Shown here: piece by piece, positions 33,354-43,974 of the stretch
Position numbering within the stretch: the stretch's first letter is position 1
Layout of the letters: every line of letters starts with the position of its first letter
Origin: Elmis aenea
Lineage: Eukaryota; Arthropoda; Insecta; Coleoptera; Elmidae
Length of the DNA: 64,000 nucleotides
Reading direction: 5' to 3'
NCBI GenBank assembly: GCA_947652605.1
Contig: OX393579.1
Location: 20,915,674-20,979,673 of the forward strand
Notes under the pieces: generated by a model
Database searches by the model: none
What the model was told of the DNA's origin: nothing
What the model saw: only the letters and a program-made list of their open reading frames with translations
Position numbers and translations under genes: made by a program

Positions 33354-34088
33354 TACAGGGAAGCGCAAAAGTATGGAAACTTTCTTGTTTTTATCTTCCA
33401 ATTGTTTCAAAATTACCGCTGTCTACCTTCATAGCCTACTCGAAAATATTATGTTGCCCGAATAATTTACAATAAAATCGCGATCTCTCGAAAAGTATTG
33501 GTTTTAGGTATAAAACATGGTTAATGTTTTTGAAAGACAATCAAATTTTCTACAAAACTATGTAAAAACATATAGTGTGTTGTATTTAAGAAAATTGAGT
33601 TAACGATGTTTAAAGTTTCACAAGTTTGACCAAGCGTAAAAAACGCCCTGTTTAATATTTTAAAAACGCAAAGTGTTAATTAATCTTTTGTCAATCTAAT
33701 TTTGTCAGGAAATTCTATTGCCTTTTTAAATAACGTAAATGTTAGAAAAAATTGAAAGTGGTGTATCACTCATGCCCGGTTTCTCCGACACATCTCAAGA
33801 TCGAACTTATATAAGACCGCCTTATATTTAAGACCGTCTCAAGATACCAATGCGTTGCACAGAAAACATATTCCGGAATCTGTTAGACATCTCAGCTAAG
33901 TTAGAACTCGGTTTGGCAACGTTGCAAGAAGTCGCCACATTTTAGCGGCAGATTGAAATGGCTAATTTTCATTGGCCATTTACATCACAGCTGTTAAAAC
34001 GGCTCCCTGTGACATCTTGTTGTTGCTATCAGCTGTTAGTCACATATTAAGTTACAGTTCGGTGTTTATTATTTTATTTTGTGTTGAA

Positions 34089-34178
34089 ATGGCAGAAAAA
34101 AAAGAATAAATTATACCATGGAGGAAAAACAATTATTAGTTAGCTTGGTGGAAGAAAATAAAATAAATAGATTATGTA
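34089..34178 (+). pseudogene. N-terminus of a zeste-like Myb/SANT protein
   Basis: An ATG at 34089 begins MAEKK, and after a likely slip in an A8 run the frame from 34118 reads MEEKQLLVSLVEENKIN. The pattern NYT-EEK-LLV-LVEE-K is the start of the zeste-type Myb/SANT DNA-binding domain found in host regulators and in the second protein of PIF/Harbinger transposons. The domain is cut after about 25 residues by the foldback element at 34181. The remaining two helices are not found on the other side. It is non-functional and informative mainly about the element's class. Confidence 0.45.
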
Positions 34179-34180
34179 TA

Positions 34181-34850
34181 CAGGGTGTTTGAAATTCGAG
34201 TTTAAGCATGGGGTTCTCGCTTATTATAATAGCTAGAGTATAGGTTTAAATTTGGCAAAGTTGCTAAATTTGGTGCTCATTAATATTCCAAAGAGAAATT
34301 GGAAATATCTCAAACGGGGTCCGAGAAAATTAGGAAAAACTGGAAAATACGATTTTTGAAAATCGTCTATAACTCCTTTGGAGTATGAAATATTTGAAAT
34401 GTGTAAAAACATTGCCGAAGCAACTTTTTAAGCCGAATCGGATGGTAGTCACAAATTTTTCTTAGATCGATTCGTTTTTGTTTTATGACAACCAACTTTG
34501 TTTTTGCTTATGGGCGCAAGTTTTGCTATTTACATTATCAAATAGCATTTATTTTTCTAAATCCATTGATGTATCACACATGGTATTTTACTTTTTCTTT
34601 TATTGTCAAATTTCAAAAAATACGTTTTATACAATAACCATTATAAATCAGGTTGGCCGGTCATTGTAGTTTATGTTGTTTCCATGACAACCGATCAACA
34701 ATCTAAAAGTTTTAAAGGCCTGTTAGTCCTAAAAATGAACTTTAATAACGAAGAAAAACGCGATATGCTGCCCATCACAAAAAACAAAGTTGGTTGTCTA
34801 AAACAAAAACGAATCGACCTAGGAAAAATTTGTGACCACCATCAACAAAG
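34181..34850. mobile_element. Foldback TA element (CAGGGTGTTTGAAATTCGAG), right arm truncated
   Basis: After TA at 34179-34180 it starts CAGGGTGTTTGAAATTCGAG and has GGGGTTCTCGCTTATTATAA. It is colinear with the element at 63003-63705. The inner arm CAACCAACTTTGTTTTTG (34481) is mirrored at about 34782 (CAAAGTTGGTTGTC), and AACGAATCGACCTA mirrors TAGATCGATTCG. The right terminal ~300 bases are missing, so no CACCCTG end or second TA is seen. Confidence 0.65.
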
Positions 34851-35325
34851 CAAATACACGATACTTTTAGGTTATGTACTCCAGCTTAAGTTCTAGTAAA
34901 CAGCGACTCAAGATGTGAGCTCAGCTCAAGTCGAATATGTTCTTAAAATTGCTTGGTGCAACACTTTATACCGTTAAGGCGAACTTAAGATTCAGCTAGA
35001 TCTTAAGATGTGTCGGAGAAACCGGGCATCAAAATTTTCATAAAAATGTAAATTTTACGAAAACAGTTGACTTAAGACCCATATAACCTCATACAATATT
35101 TTCAGTAAATTTAAGAGGAATCCAAAAATGTAAATATATACAGGGTGTTCTATTTAAAATTTTAAAGTTTAGTCCGTTTCCGGTTGAACCGAAAGTCATA
35201 TTACAATCTCAATATTTTCTTCGAATCCAAAAAATACCATAACGCTCAGATACAAAATTTCATTGTTATATCTGCAATACTATTCTAGATATTTGTCTGT
35301 TTCCATACTTTTGCGCAACCCTGTA

Positions 35326-35824
35326 TTTATAACAACAATTGCCAAAACAAAAATTTAGCTATACTTGTTACCGCGTTTTTTACAAAATAAAAAAATATAC
35401 TCGTAGTATTTTTGATTGCATTAGTGTACTTACTATTTGTTATTAATTTATATACTTTTTAAAAATGTTTAAATAGAAAATTATAGATAAATATAACAAT
35501 ATAAAAATGTAAAAATGAAATACTTAATATTTTAAAATAAGAACAAAAAGAAAATAAAATTAAAGAAATAAAAAATCAGAATTATATTTAACAAATTGAA
35601 TGAGATGGCAGACACACCATTTTACGTACGAGGTTGTATTGTGAATAAGCATACGTTTCGCTAACCTCACTACTTGACAGCTACTTTAGACCCGGTGAAT
35701 CACGCTAAACAACGTGAAGGAGTCCTCCAGCACACCCGACACGAGCTACATCGCCTTTACAATTTTTAACGTTATAAGTTAAGCAACTTGCAACTTTATG
35801 TAAAAGCAACAAAACTCTAAATAA
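35326..35824. other. No gene recognised
   Basis: A-rich stretch (35380-35590), then more mixed sequence with no coding frame that I trust. Confidence 0.4.
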
Positions 35825-35832
35825 ATGGTGAT

Positions 35833-36031
35833 CAGAGACTGATTATAGTCGGTTGAGGCCCCGGGCGCAGAAGAAAATATTGGGCCCCTTAAAAAAAGAG
35901 AGAGAGACCGGGAAAATAAAAATACATGTAAACCATATTTTTAAATAAATAAAGTTGGGGTTTTGCGGGGCCCTTCAAAAGTCGGGGCCCAGGGCGCGCG
36001 CCCGGTGCGCCCGCCGTTAAATCCGCCTCTG
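35833..36031. mobile_element. 199-bp hAT MITE with exact 8-bp duplication
   Basis: Perfect ATGGTGAT copies flank it (35825-35832 and 36032-36039). The right end complement starts CAGAGGCGGATTTAACGG, a widely seen hAT terminus; the left starts CAGAGACTGATTATAG and is diverged. GGGCCC and GGCGCGCGCCC words fill the subterminal regions. The minus-strand frame across it is a by-product. Confidence 0.85.
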
Positions 36032-36039
36032 ATGGTGAT

Positions 36040-37097
36040 GTTACGTAAGCGAACGTCACAATAAATAGACGTAACAATGAATACCAAAAATAAATCAAGG
36101 TACTTAGTTTCAATAACATTGCATCTAAAAATGTACGGTAAAGCATCTGTATCATAAGTCAGCGTGGATAGTATGTAAAATAAACGAATTCACCAACATT
36201 AATACTCGAATTATACAAACATTCGCGTCATTGTTCGTTGTTTTTCATTGTCGTTTCATCAAACTAATCGTCCATGTATGCAACGTTTTTGTGTATGTAC
36301 AATATATGAAAATGAAATAAGAACAAAGCGCTTTTTTTATCTCTTAATCCTTATCTCATGAAATTTTGTGTTTTGCGTTGATGAAAAACCACTGTAAGGT
36401 TGCAGGTTAACGCCCAATAAATTATAATTGTCTGGACAAGAAAATATTTACGACCCTCACATTTTGCCAGACATTTTAATAGGCAAGTTATGACATGCAG
36501 ACGGGACATACATTAGCATTAAAATATGCAATTGTATGATAATACCTTATACATATAAATTGAGTCGAGATCCTAGTTGCGGTGCAAGCTAAAGCACAAA
36601 TTACTGTCCATATTTTTATGCACACTACGCGATAAAGTCAGTTCCATACACGGCAAATTTAAAGTAGAGCTTTTTGTCATGTCACGCAATGCATACGAAG
36701 TTTTTAACGCTTGGTATTGTTTTTACGCTTCGTCATTGTTTTTTCGTTTGAACAATCACCTTGACAGAAATTTGCAAATGAAATAGCGTACGTATACCTA
36801 ATCTTAAATCTTTCTCGTTAGTACCATGATAAATAGGTGGAGGAGCCGGGATTGACTTAAGTTAAACCGTACTGTTACATTACAAAAGAATAAAATTATA
36901 GCATATCACGCAATAACGGATAATTAAAATCCTTTGCAAAATTTCTACTTGTCATGAGCAACGACCTTAAGTCAAATAAATTATTTTTTAAACGCCCTTA
37001 CATTTAAATATAAATTACAGTAGATTTTAGCAAATTACGAGTTATATTAAGAATTGTTAATGTATGAGTGTTCAGATTAATTTAATTACAAGTTCAG
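36040..37097. other. No gene recognised
   Basis: AT-rich; small frames near 36577 and 37064 have no familiar motifs. Confidence 0.4.
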
Positions 37098-37617
37098 TAC
37101 AAGGTGGACCAAATTCGATTGTTTTACGGGGTATCTCGGTTACTATAATAGTTAGCGAAAGTTTATTATCGGTCTCTAGGGTATTTTTTTTAACACACGT
37201 TTGTGTAATACAATTTTTATATTACTTTCCATTTTGGCCCTACAAACAAAAAAAAATTCATCGATTTTGAAAATTTGCTATAACTTTTTTATTTATAAAA
37301 ATAGAACTAATTGTTGTATAGGTTTTTTATAAACATTTCTAAATTTAAGTTAAAGATATTAAATTATTTTTAACGACTTTGACATTTAAGATATGAAGTA
37401 AACCTATATTTTTTTAAATTGAAATTGAAACCCTAGTAGGTTATGACATTTTATAAATAGCATTTTGTTAGATACTTTTAAAAATATATAATTTTATAAA
37501 TTTATTGCTGAAACACGATATGGCTAATTTTGTGAAAATTTTATTATCAGAGCTTGCCATGATTTTGTAAACAAGTGATGTTTGCGTTAAAAAATCACTA
37601 GACAATAGACATCTAAC

Positions 37618-38335
37618 CAGGGAAGGTCACGTCACGATACGTTGTCGCTAGAATTTGATTAGGGCTGTGTTTATTGCATCAAGTCTATCAAAACTAAATG
37701 TTTTGTAGAGTTATACGTGCCACTGGCCATTTTCTTCGGAAAAATAGGGGAAAAACTTAAAAGTTGAATAATAAAAGTAATATTTGCGATCGCGTTGCCC
37801 ATGAAACCGCCAGAGACAAAATCGAAATTTTCCTATTTACCAATGCGCTCGTCCTTTGCAAGTAAAACGGTGCAAAGTTTTTGAAAAACTCTTAAACGGT
37901 TCCGGAGAAAAACGCGAAAAACGAGGCTCTTGTAGAAACGGTTTTCCCTATGTTAAACGCCTATGCAAGTCGCATAGATATAGTTATACAGATACACACA
38001 CAACTTCTTAAATCATAGCGCTTATGGAGGGGTTTCGTTTTTGACGTTTTTCTCCGGAACAGTTCAAGATTTTTTTAAAAACTTTGCACCATTTAACTTG
38101 CAAAGGATGCGCGCATTGGAAATAGGAAAATTCCGATTTTGTCTCTGACGGTTTCATGGCCAATGCGATCGCAAAAATAACTTTTATCATTCAGTTTTTC
38201 AGCTTTTCCCCTATTTTTCCGAAGAAAATGGCCAGTGGCACGTATAACTCTGCAAAACATTCAGTTTTGATGTCGTTAATGCAATAAATACAGCCTAATC
38301 AAATTCTAGCGACAACGTATCGTGACCCTCCCTTG
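37618..38335. mobile_element. 718-bp inverted-repeat element nested in the foldback
   Basis: CAGGGAAGGTCACG at the left is mirrored by CGTGACCCTCCCTTG at the right. The arms match over roughly 200 bases: CGCTAGAATTTGATTAG (37648), GTGCCACTGGCCATTTTC (37718) and GCGATCGC-TTGCC (37790) all reappear inverted. A second inner arm pair contains TTTTTCTCCGGAACCG-like words (37897-37912 and 38048-38060). No coding frame survives. Superfamily uncertain; no clear target duplication. Confidence 0.65.
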
Positions 38336-38518
38336 TAAGTATATTCTGCAGCAGCGACTATGTTTTTACTTCTAACAATGTAAACTTTTAACACATTAAA
38401 CTTTTCAAAGTCTTCAAATTTAACCATGTTTACAACAAAATACAAAAAAATACACGGATTTGCTTAATAGTTTAAAAATTTACTTGGATATGACGTTTAT
38501 TTGTTTATTGATTCTAAT

Positions 38519-38608
38519 GGTGCCTGTCCCCTGAGAGTAACTCGCGATTGGCCGTATCCTTGGCGACGCTGCTATCGAGAGTTGTTTACTCTCACGTGGA
38601 CAGGCACC
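38519..38608. mobile_element. 90-bp MITE, GGTGCCTGTCC ends
   Basis: GGTGCCTGTCC and GGACAGGCACC are perfect inverted ends. The interior shares GAGAGTAA, GCGATTGGC, GGCGACGCTGCTATCGAGAG with the MITE at 43838-43974. Both copies are GC-rich for this region. Confidence 0.75.
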
Positions 38609-38880
38609 ATAAATATGACTTGTTTACAAAATCAGGACAAACTTTGATAATCAAATTTTTACAAAATTAGCCATATCTCGATTATTTTTGCAACAAATGT
38701 AATAAAAAATATATTTTTGAAAAGCTTAAATAACGTAATTTTATATAAAGTCATGGCCTACTAGGGTTTCCATTTAAAAAAACATAAGTTCATGTCTCAA
38801 AAATTAATTTAATGACTTCATTTCTTATGGCATTCACTTTTTCCATAACTTTTTTTGATAGTCACTAAAGCAGGGTTAAA

Positions 38881-39660
38881 ATTTCAAACCAGTTGAAAAC
38901 AAAAAACTCAAATGAACTACCTAATACAAAAATCTTTATTCGTGATAGTAAAACTTCGCCTACAAAAAAATATGAAACAAAAGTTACAGCAATCAAAATG
39001 ATATTTTTGAAGAAAGCACTGGCTAACGGTACAGGACAGAGAAAGAAATTTAAGTATCAAGAAAGAAGCTGGCGAATGGAAAACAATTGCGAAACCAGCA
39101 CAAAAACTCATTCGGCATGTGTAAAGACTGATCAGCGAAAACTAAAATAATAAATAGTAGATACAAGAGATAATGCAAAAAGTAGAAATAATAGAAAAAA
39201 AAAGACGAAAAACAAGTATAAAGAAGCCGCGATTAAAAACTGTCAAAAAACTAAAGCATGTAGCGCAAAATCGCAAAAAGGGGGCGAAGTTATTCTATAG
39301 CTTCGTTTAAAAAGTCTGCAACAAATGAAAGTTGTTTATTATCGGAAAATTTTATTCTCCAAAAAAGTTGGTGCATGAACCAACAGTTGAACGACGCTGT
39401 AGACTCTACAGTGGAGAGTACTTCTTGCGATTTCGAGCTAATTGGTTTAGTTTTTTTAGCTCTTAATCTTGAAGTAAGGGGGAGGGAACTTTACTCTTGC
39501 GAATATTTCTAAACTCATCAACATTTAGTGTCATATGGGCTTTTATTGATTTTTTTACCTTGAAATTAGTTTAAGTCCACGTACCAACTTATATAAGGAA
39601 AAAAAATCCGAGAAATTTATATCTAACAATAAACTGTTTCATTTTTTTATATTAAAAATT
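38881..39660. other. A-rich plus-strand stretch, no gene recognised
   Basis: From 38893 to 39260 the plus strand is rich in A and poor in stops in one frame (85 codons, many Lys and Thr). It could be a fragment of a basic protein such as a LINE ORF1, but I see no zinc knuckle or other motif. Confidence 0.3.
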
Positions 39661-39662
39661 TA

Positions 39663-39780
39663 ATATAAAATAGCGCCCTTTTATATTTATTTATTTATTT
39701 TTATTATTTACGTTCTGCGCCCCCAACCTAGTTGCGCCCATGGCGGGCGCTTCTTTCGCCACGCCCTTGTTACGGCACTG
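39663..39780. mobile_element. Single hAT-like right end (CAGTGCCGTAACAAGGGCG)
   Basis: The complement of the right edge starts CAGTGCCGTAACAAGGGCG and continues with GCGCCCGCCATGGGCGCAAC, typical of hAT subterminal DNA. TTTATTTATTTATTTTTATT lies just inside. No left end or duplication of CCTATATT was found. Confidence 0.5.
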
Positions 39781-40868
39781 CCTATATTAGTTGCTGATAG
39801 ATATAGATAATCCCAAAAAAGGAAGAAAAATGCAAAGCAACGTTTTTCTAAGCTTTTAAATATTGAACATTCTTTAGATTTTAATTAATATTTTTTTCTG
39901 AAGAGAATTATTAGCAATAGCACGAGTAAAAGCAGCAAAGAATTCAATTTTATATATCAGTTTTTTAAAAGAGTGTTTTTATGTAAAATAAGATCGAAAT
40001 TGAGTATGGTACATAACTGATTTTTGTTTTGTTTCGTTGTTCATGGTAAATTATAATTGGGCGAACTATTAAACACATTTGTCTTAATTTTAAACCCTAT
40101 TAAAAACATGAAATATTTTAAAGAATGTTCAAATAGTACATACAGGTGCATAATCATTTTTGTTAAGTTAGTTAATGACATCTTTGTTTTTTTTGTAAGA
40201 GTTTCATTCATCACACCAAAACTTTTAGAAAGCATTAACAAATCTACACAAAACATGACAAAAAAATGATGGCCTTAAACAACACAAAAAATAAACGTCA
40301 AAACTTCCGTGACAGTGAAACAATACCCTGTGCAGAGCTTCCATTATTTTTACATGTTCCCGAGATAACTTCACGTTTATTTTGCCGTCTTTTGCAATTC
40401 ATCTTACAGTATCGTGGAAATGTACGTTATAAATGTACTATCGTACGGTAATTTTTCTGCATACTAGCACTCGCAGGACGAAATCTGGGTCGTTTCCATA
40501 AGAAAGTCGAATGAAACGTTCAAGAACATTGACTCATTTACATGGAAAGTAGTTGGTGAACCCAAACTGACCTCAACAACTATACAATACAAAACTCTTT
40601 GAACTGCTGGATTTCGAAGGAGTATATAACACAGACTGAGAATAGTTTTTGTAATTTGTGAAAATAAATTCATTGTAGTTTGACATATCAATTACAATCT
40701 AAGTATAATAGGAGAAACTGGAACAATTAATTTATGTACTTTAATAAATGTCTTAATTATTTAGGTTTAGGTGATTCATTTTAAATAAAAAATTCATATA
40801 CCATGTGGGTTTTGGAATAAAAGTTACTTATTTTATTTAAAAGAAGAATATTATTTTTAAGAATATTG
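39781..40868. other. No gene recognised
   Basis: Overlapping short frames on both strands (40041-40691) have no familiar motifs; AT-rich. Confidence 0.4.
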
Positions 40869-40878
40869 ATATTAGTTT

Positions 40879-40925
40879 TAGCCGACGCCGTGAGGCAAAA
40901 GGCTATAGTAAAAGAAGAAGAAGAA
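40879..40925 (+). mobile_element. 47-bp 3' stub of the RTE-like LINE
   Basis: The insert contains CGCCGTGAGGCAAAAGGC and ends in GAAGAAGAAGAA, matching the stop codon, 3' UTR and tail of the element at 6872-8408 (read on its coding strand). Flanking TATTAGTTT copies at 40870-40878 and 40926-40934 form a 9-bp target duplication. It is an extremely 5'-truncated but bona fide retrotransposition event. Confidence 0.82.
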
Positions 40926-40965
40926 TATTAGTTTCATGACTCTCGTCTCTTCGTTAACATATTTC

Positions 40966-41163
40966 TTTTTTTTTTTTTTAATATTTCTCTTAAAAATTAA
41001 TTTTACAACAGAGGCATAATGGTCTATTAAAACTGGTGTACAAGACCAGCCATTGATTTTTATGTAAATTCTTTAACTAAATCTTAAACTATAAAGTTCA
41101 CCCAATGATGTCCTATAGGATTGGACTATCTTGCGCACTTGTGCACTGTGCTCTGCTATTTAA
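40966..41163 (-). mobile_element. Jockey LINE 3' UTR stub
   Basis: A poly(T) run (40966-40979) is followed by sequence homologous to the 3' UTR at 17612-17790: TTAAAACTGGT, AAAGTTCACCCA, ATGTCCT, and GCACTGTGCTCTGCT. Homology stops around 41163. It is a 5'-truncated minus-strand copy of the same Jockey family. No clear target duplication. Confidence 0.7.
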
Positions 41164-41799
41164 GGTTATGACTACAAAACGCAATTTTTGTCAAATTAAG
41201 CTTACCGACCTTAATGTTTAACAACCCATATTGTATTACTACAAACTCTTAAACAGATTTTTTTACGACACTTCTTTATGTGACTATTACTGTACAACCT
41301 GTATCCATAGTAGGAGGGTCCTTACGCACGGTATGCAAAAAGCATAGTTATAAGATAATTGTCATTTACAGAGGCGGTCGTAGAAAAAATCGTATATAAT
41401 AATATGTGGTCGTAGAAAAAATATAGTACAAAACTGGAGTCGTCAAGCCTAAAGAAATCAATGCGATTTTACAAAATTTATTGAGAAAAACTTCAAAAGT
41501 GTTACCCATGTATAGGGTTGCCTGTTTCATGTTCTTTACTTTAATATATTTATTGTTTATCTCAATTCATACATACAACTGTACAAGCATGTTTTACGTG
41601 TCAACCTAACCTTAACTTAATGCCAACTAAACTACTGTTAATACCAACTTAACTACATCTGTTATATTGCCAGATATGTAAATACCATAATATGGTCAAA
41701 AAGGGTTCTGCGCCCCCCACCACCAGCCTGGAGGGATATATGAGGAAATTAAATAAAAAGCTAGTTACAAAAGTCACTGAACTTATGCAACCCATTACG
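41164..41799. other. No gene recognised
   Basis: A small GC-rich island at 41705-41735 (GCGCCCCCCACCACCAGCC) may be a decayed element end. Otherwise featureless. Confidence 0.4.
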
Positions 41800-41801
41800 T
41801 A

Positions 41802-42731
41802 GAGTAAAGTGCCCTAATATGGAACAGTTACCTATTATGGAATACATCAGTTTTATGACAATGAATAAGCGATATCTGTTGAAAAGTATATGTACTTATT
41901 TGTACATTGATCAGACATTCCCAAATGTAAAATTGTTAAAAAATATTCACTAGATTACATAACAGATTCAAATATATTTTTGACGTGCTACTGAGTTTTT
42001 AGGCTAAATCTTTCAGTGCAAAATATTATATGCTAGGGTAAATGATATAAAATATTTTATTGCATGTTTATTTAGCATGAGCCTTTACATTTCAATTAAA
42101 TAGACCAAAATTTTGATTGGGGCCATTTCATGTTTTACATATACCGATTTTTGAAATGTCACATTAATATCTAATATGGAATACATAGAGGTGATAATGA
42201 ATATGATTTTGGTCACTAAGTACAGCAATATGGGTTCAGTGTCAAAAGTGTCAGAAATGGGCAGACGAAAAATGTGCAAAATACCTAAAAAAACAATTCT
42301 ATTGTCCTACCTGTAAAAAATAAATAAATTATCAACATTTAGTTCGATCGACACTTGAATTATAATTTAATTTACATAAATAACAGAGTTTTGGTTTGAT
42401 TTAAGTAATAATGCAAATCAAAAAGAAATAAAAGATTAATCTATGAGCAGTTGTTTATTTTAATGTATATTTCCTATTCTATATTCCATATTAAGAACCC
42501 CTAGTATTCCATATTAGGTTCCCCGGGAGCTTAATATGGAATAGTAGTAACATTTAAAAAAAATAGCTATATGTATAAGAAATATCTACCGTAATATCGT
42601 ACCAGAATTCGAGTAATGTGTTGCGTATTCATTACAAATTCCTTACAATTTTTTTTTGCAAAATTTTGTTGAATAAATGTGTATATTATTGCCGAATACA
42701 AAAAAGTATTCCATATTAGGGCACTTTACTC
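41802..42731 (+). mobile_element. TA element with GAGTAAAGTGCCCTAATATG ends
   Basis: Perfect inverted ends (GAGTAAAGTGCCCTAATATG and its complement) are bounded by TA at 41800-41801 and 42732-42733. The word TAATATGGAA or its complement occurs at least seven times (about 41815, 41834, 42172, 42480, 42507, 42531, 42708), far above chance and near both ends. A C-terminal zinc-finger coding fragment lies at 42222-42323. The 930-bp length and TA duplication fit a deletion derivative of a Tc1/mariner/pogo-type transposon. Confidence 0.82.
42222..42323 (+). pseudogene. C-terminal zinc-finger fragment of a transposase
   Basis: The frame reads WVQCQKCQKWADEKCAK and then FYCPTCKK before a TAA at 42321-42323. 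The spacing C-x2-C-x6-C, then C-x2-C, with an aromatic before the last pair, is that of a truncated PHD/zinc-ribbon finger. Similar W-QC--C--W-H--C...Y-C--C tails close many insect pogo/Tigger-like transposases (family knowledge). A His expected between the pairs is Asp here, so metal binding may be altered. The upstream DDE domain is missing. It is probably a remnant of the final exon retained in a non-autonomous element. Confidence 0.55.
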
Positions 42732-42733
42732 TA

Positions 42734-43283
42734 CTAATCGCAATTTTTGGACAATCATGTTGATACGGAGAGAGTAAAATAATTATAACTAATTGTGGGA
42801 AAACATCTATGACCTGAAAGTTGATCGGATCATGGACAATAATTGTATGATCAAAATTTCAATCGTACAAACAATGAACTAAAATGAAAACAGGGGTAAA
42901 CTTGATATTATTTACAGGCGGTATAATTAATGTTGTTTGTTATGACCTTTTTCGCATTATTTTCGTTACGGTATAATGAGAGAGAACAGTAAACAAAATT
43001 GCGTTTTTATTGAAAATCGATATTTTGCTTTATTAACATATAATGCCATTAATTAAAACTTTTATTATACAAGTATAATTAAAAACTCGGATCAACGTCT
43101 AAACTTGACAGTAAATGAGTTATTTAAAATGCGGGTATTAAAAAGTTTTACTTCCTGTCACTAATTATGTCGTACTTAAAATAATTGTATCACTTTCTTT
43201 TAATTATGTCTTCCGTTGTGTTGATATTTATGCGTTTTGCAGTATTAAACATATTTTTCAGAAGGCCAGCTTTAATAGTATAT
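42734..43283. other. No gene recognised
   Basis: AT-rich; no feature that I can support. Confidence 0.4.
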
Positions 43284-43368
43284 TACATAACAAGAGTTGT
43301 AAGAAACATATTACGCACGAGTGGAAAAGTTGCGAGTGCGTAATTGCTTTACAACTCGTGTTATGTAG
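43284..43368. repeat. 85-bp hairpin
   Basis: TACATAACAAGAGTTGTAA and TTACAACTCGTGTTATGTA are inverted, with an inner pair TTACGCACGAG and TGCGAGTGCGTAA. The hairpin has few mismatches and a short loop. Confidence 0.65.
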
Positions 43369-43448
43369 CTTACTTTTTCTGCTACCACATAATACATACG
43401 ATTATAACGGCTTTTTGGCTAATATACACATGTAGTTACGTCAGTTTT

Positions 43449-43635
43449 GAAGTAAGCCTACTTTGGCGTTTCTAGACAAGTGCGCGTTTTGCTTACCGTG
43501 CGTTATTACCATTATAACACACTTACTATATGCATGCAGGCAGCGTTTGACGTAAGCCTACTTTGACATTTCTAGCTAGGTGTGCGTTTTGCTTACCTAC
43601 CGTGCGTTATGACTCACTTACTATGCTTGCAGGCT
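43449..43635 (+). repeat. Two tandem ~90-100-bp units
   Basis: GTAAGCCTACTTTG, TTTCTAG, GCGTTTTGCTTACC and GTGCGTTAT occur in the same order in both units (43450-43550 and 43551-43635). The second lacks about 15 bases around the ATTATAACA segment. Confidence 0.65.
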
Positions 43636-43837
43636 GTGCGGTAAGAGTCATTTACATTATAGGTACTAGAAAAAATATTATTAATAAACTGGTGTGGCCA
43701 CCAAATGACTTTCGCCGATTATCATATATCGTATATTGTATGAATCTTCGTATGTGTGTTTGTGTATTTGTGGTTACTGTCAACATGACGTAAATGACGT
43801 ATGTCAAAAAGACGTTTCATGCAAGTGTTAACTAAAT

Positions 43838-43974
43838 GGTGCCTATCCACTTGAGAGTAAACTACTCTCGATAGCAGCGTCGCCAAGGATACAGCCAATC
43901 GCGAGTTACTCTCAGGGGCTGTATCGTTGGCGACGCTGCTATCGAGAGTAGTTTACTCTCACGTGGATAGGCAC
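43838..43974. mobile_element. 137-bp MITE, GGTGCCTATCCAC ends
   Basis: GGTGCCTATCCAC is mirrored by GTGGATAGGCAC. GAGAGTAAACTACTCTCGAT and AGCAGCGTCGCCAA are mirrored on the right, giving arms of ~55 bases. It is a longer relative of the MITE at 38519-38608, which seems to have lost part of the left arm. Confidence 0.75.

Larger units (their letters stand above)
33773..35028 (+). mobile_element. PIF/Harbinger-like deletion derivative
   Basis: Terminal inverted repeats TGCCCGGTTTCTCCGACACA are perfect over at least 20 bases at both ends. TCA occurs just outside each end (33770-33772 and 35029-35031), fitting the 3-bp TNA duplications of PIF/Harbinger elements. ATCTTAAGATC-like words follow on both sides. 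A leader fragment of a Myb/SANT-like protein lies at 34089-34178 and is broken by a foldback insertion at 34181. Without that insertion the element is about 590 bp. The class call rests on TIR style, duplication and the SANT fragment. Confidence 0.68.
33356..35323. mobile_element. TA element with GCGCAAAAGTATGGAAAC ends, carrying a nest
   Basis: TA copies lie at 33354-33355 and 35324-35325. The left end reads CAGGGAAGCGCAAAAGTATG and the right end CATACTTTTGCGCAACCCTG. About 710 bp belong to this element; the rest is the Harbinger-like insertion at 33773-35028. Its right half (about 35040-35323), including an internal CAGGGTG at 35144, aligns with 47383-48284, so the family has at least two copies here. 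No protein is encoded. Confidence 0.78.
37100..38880. mobile_element. Foldback TA element (CAAGGTGGACCAAATTCG) hosting further insertions
   Basis: The left end CAAGGTGGACCAAATTCG and GGGTATCTCGGTTACTATAA match the other foldbacks. Inverted arms are visible: CTAGTAGGTTATGAC (37430) against GTCATGGCCTACTAG (38751), and ATATGGCTAATTTTGTG (37516) against CAAAATTAGCCATAT (38661). The right terminal arm decays near 38880 and no CACCCTG end remains. Within the loop lie the inverted-repeat element 37618-38335 and a 90-bp MITE at 38519-38608. Confidence 0.65.

Noticed and set aside
43449..43635. CRISPR-like direct repeats
   Set aside because: Only two long units with no unique spacers and no cas-like genes.
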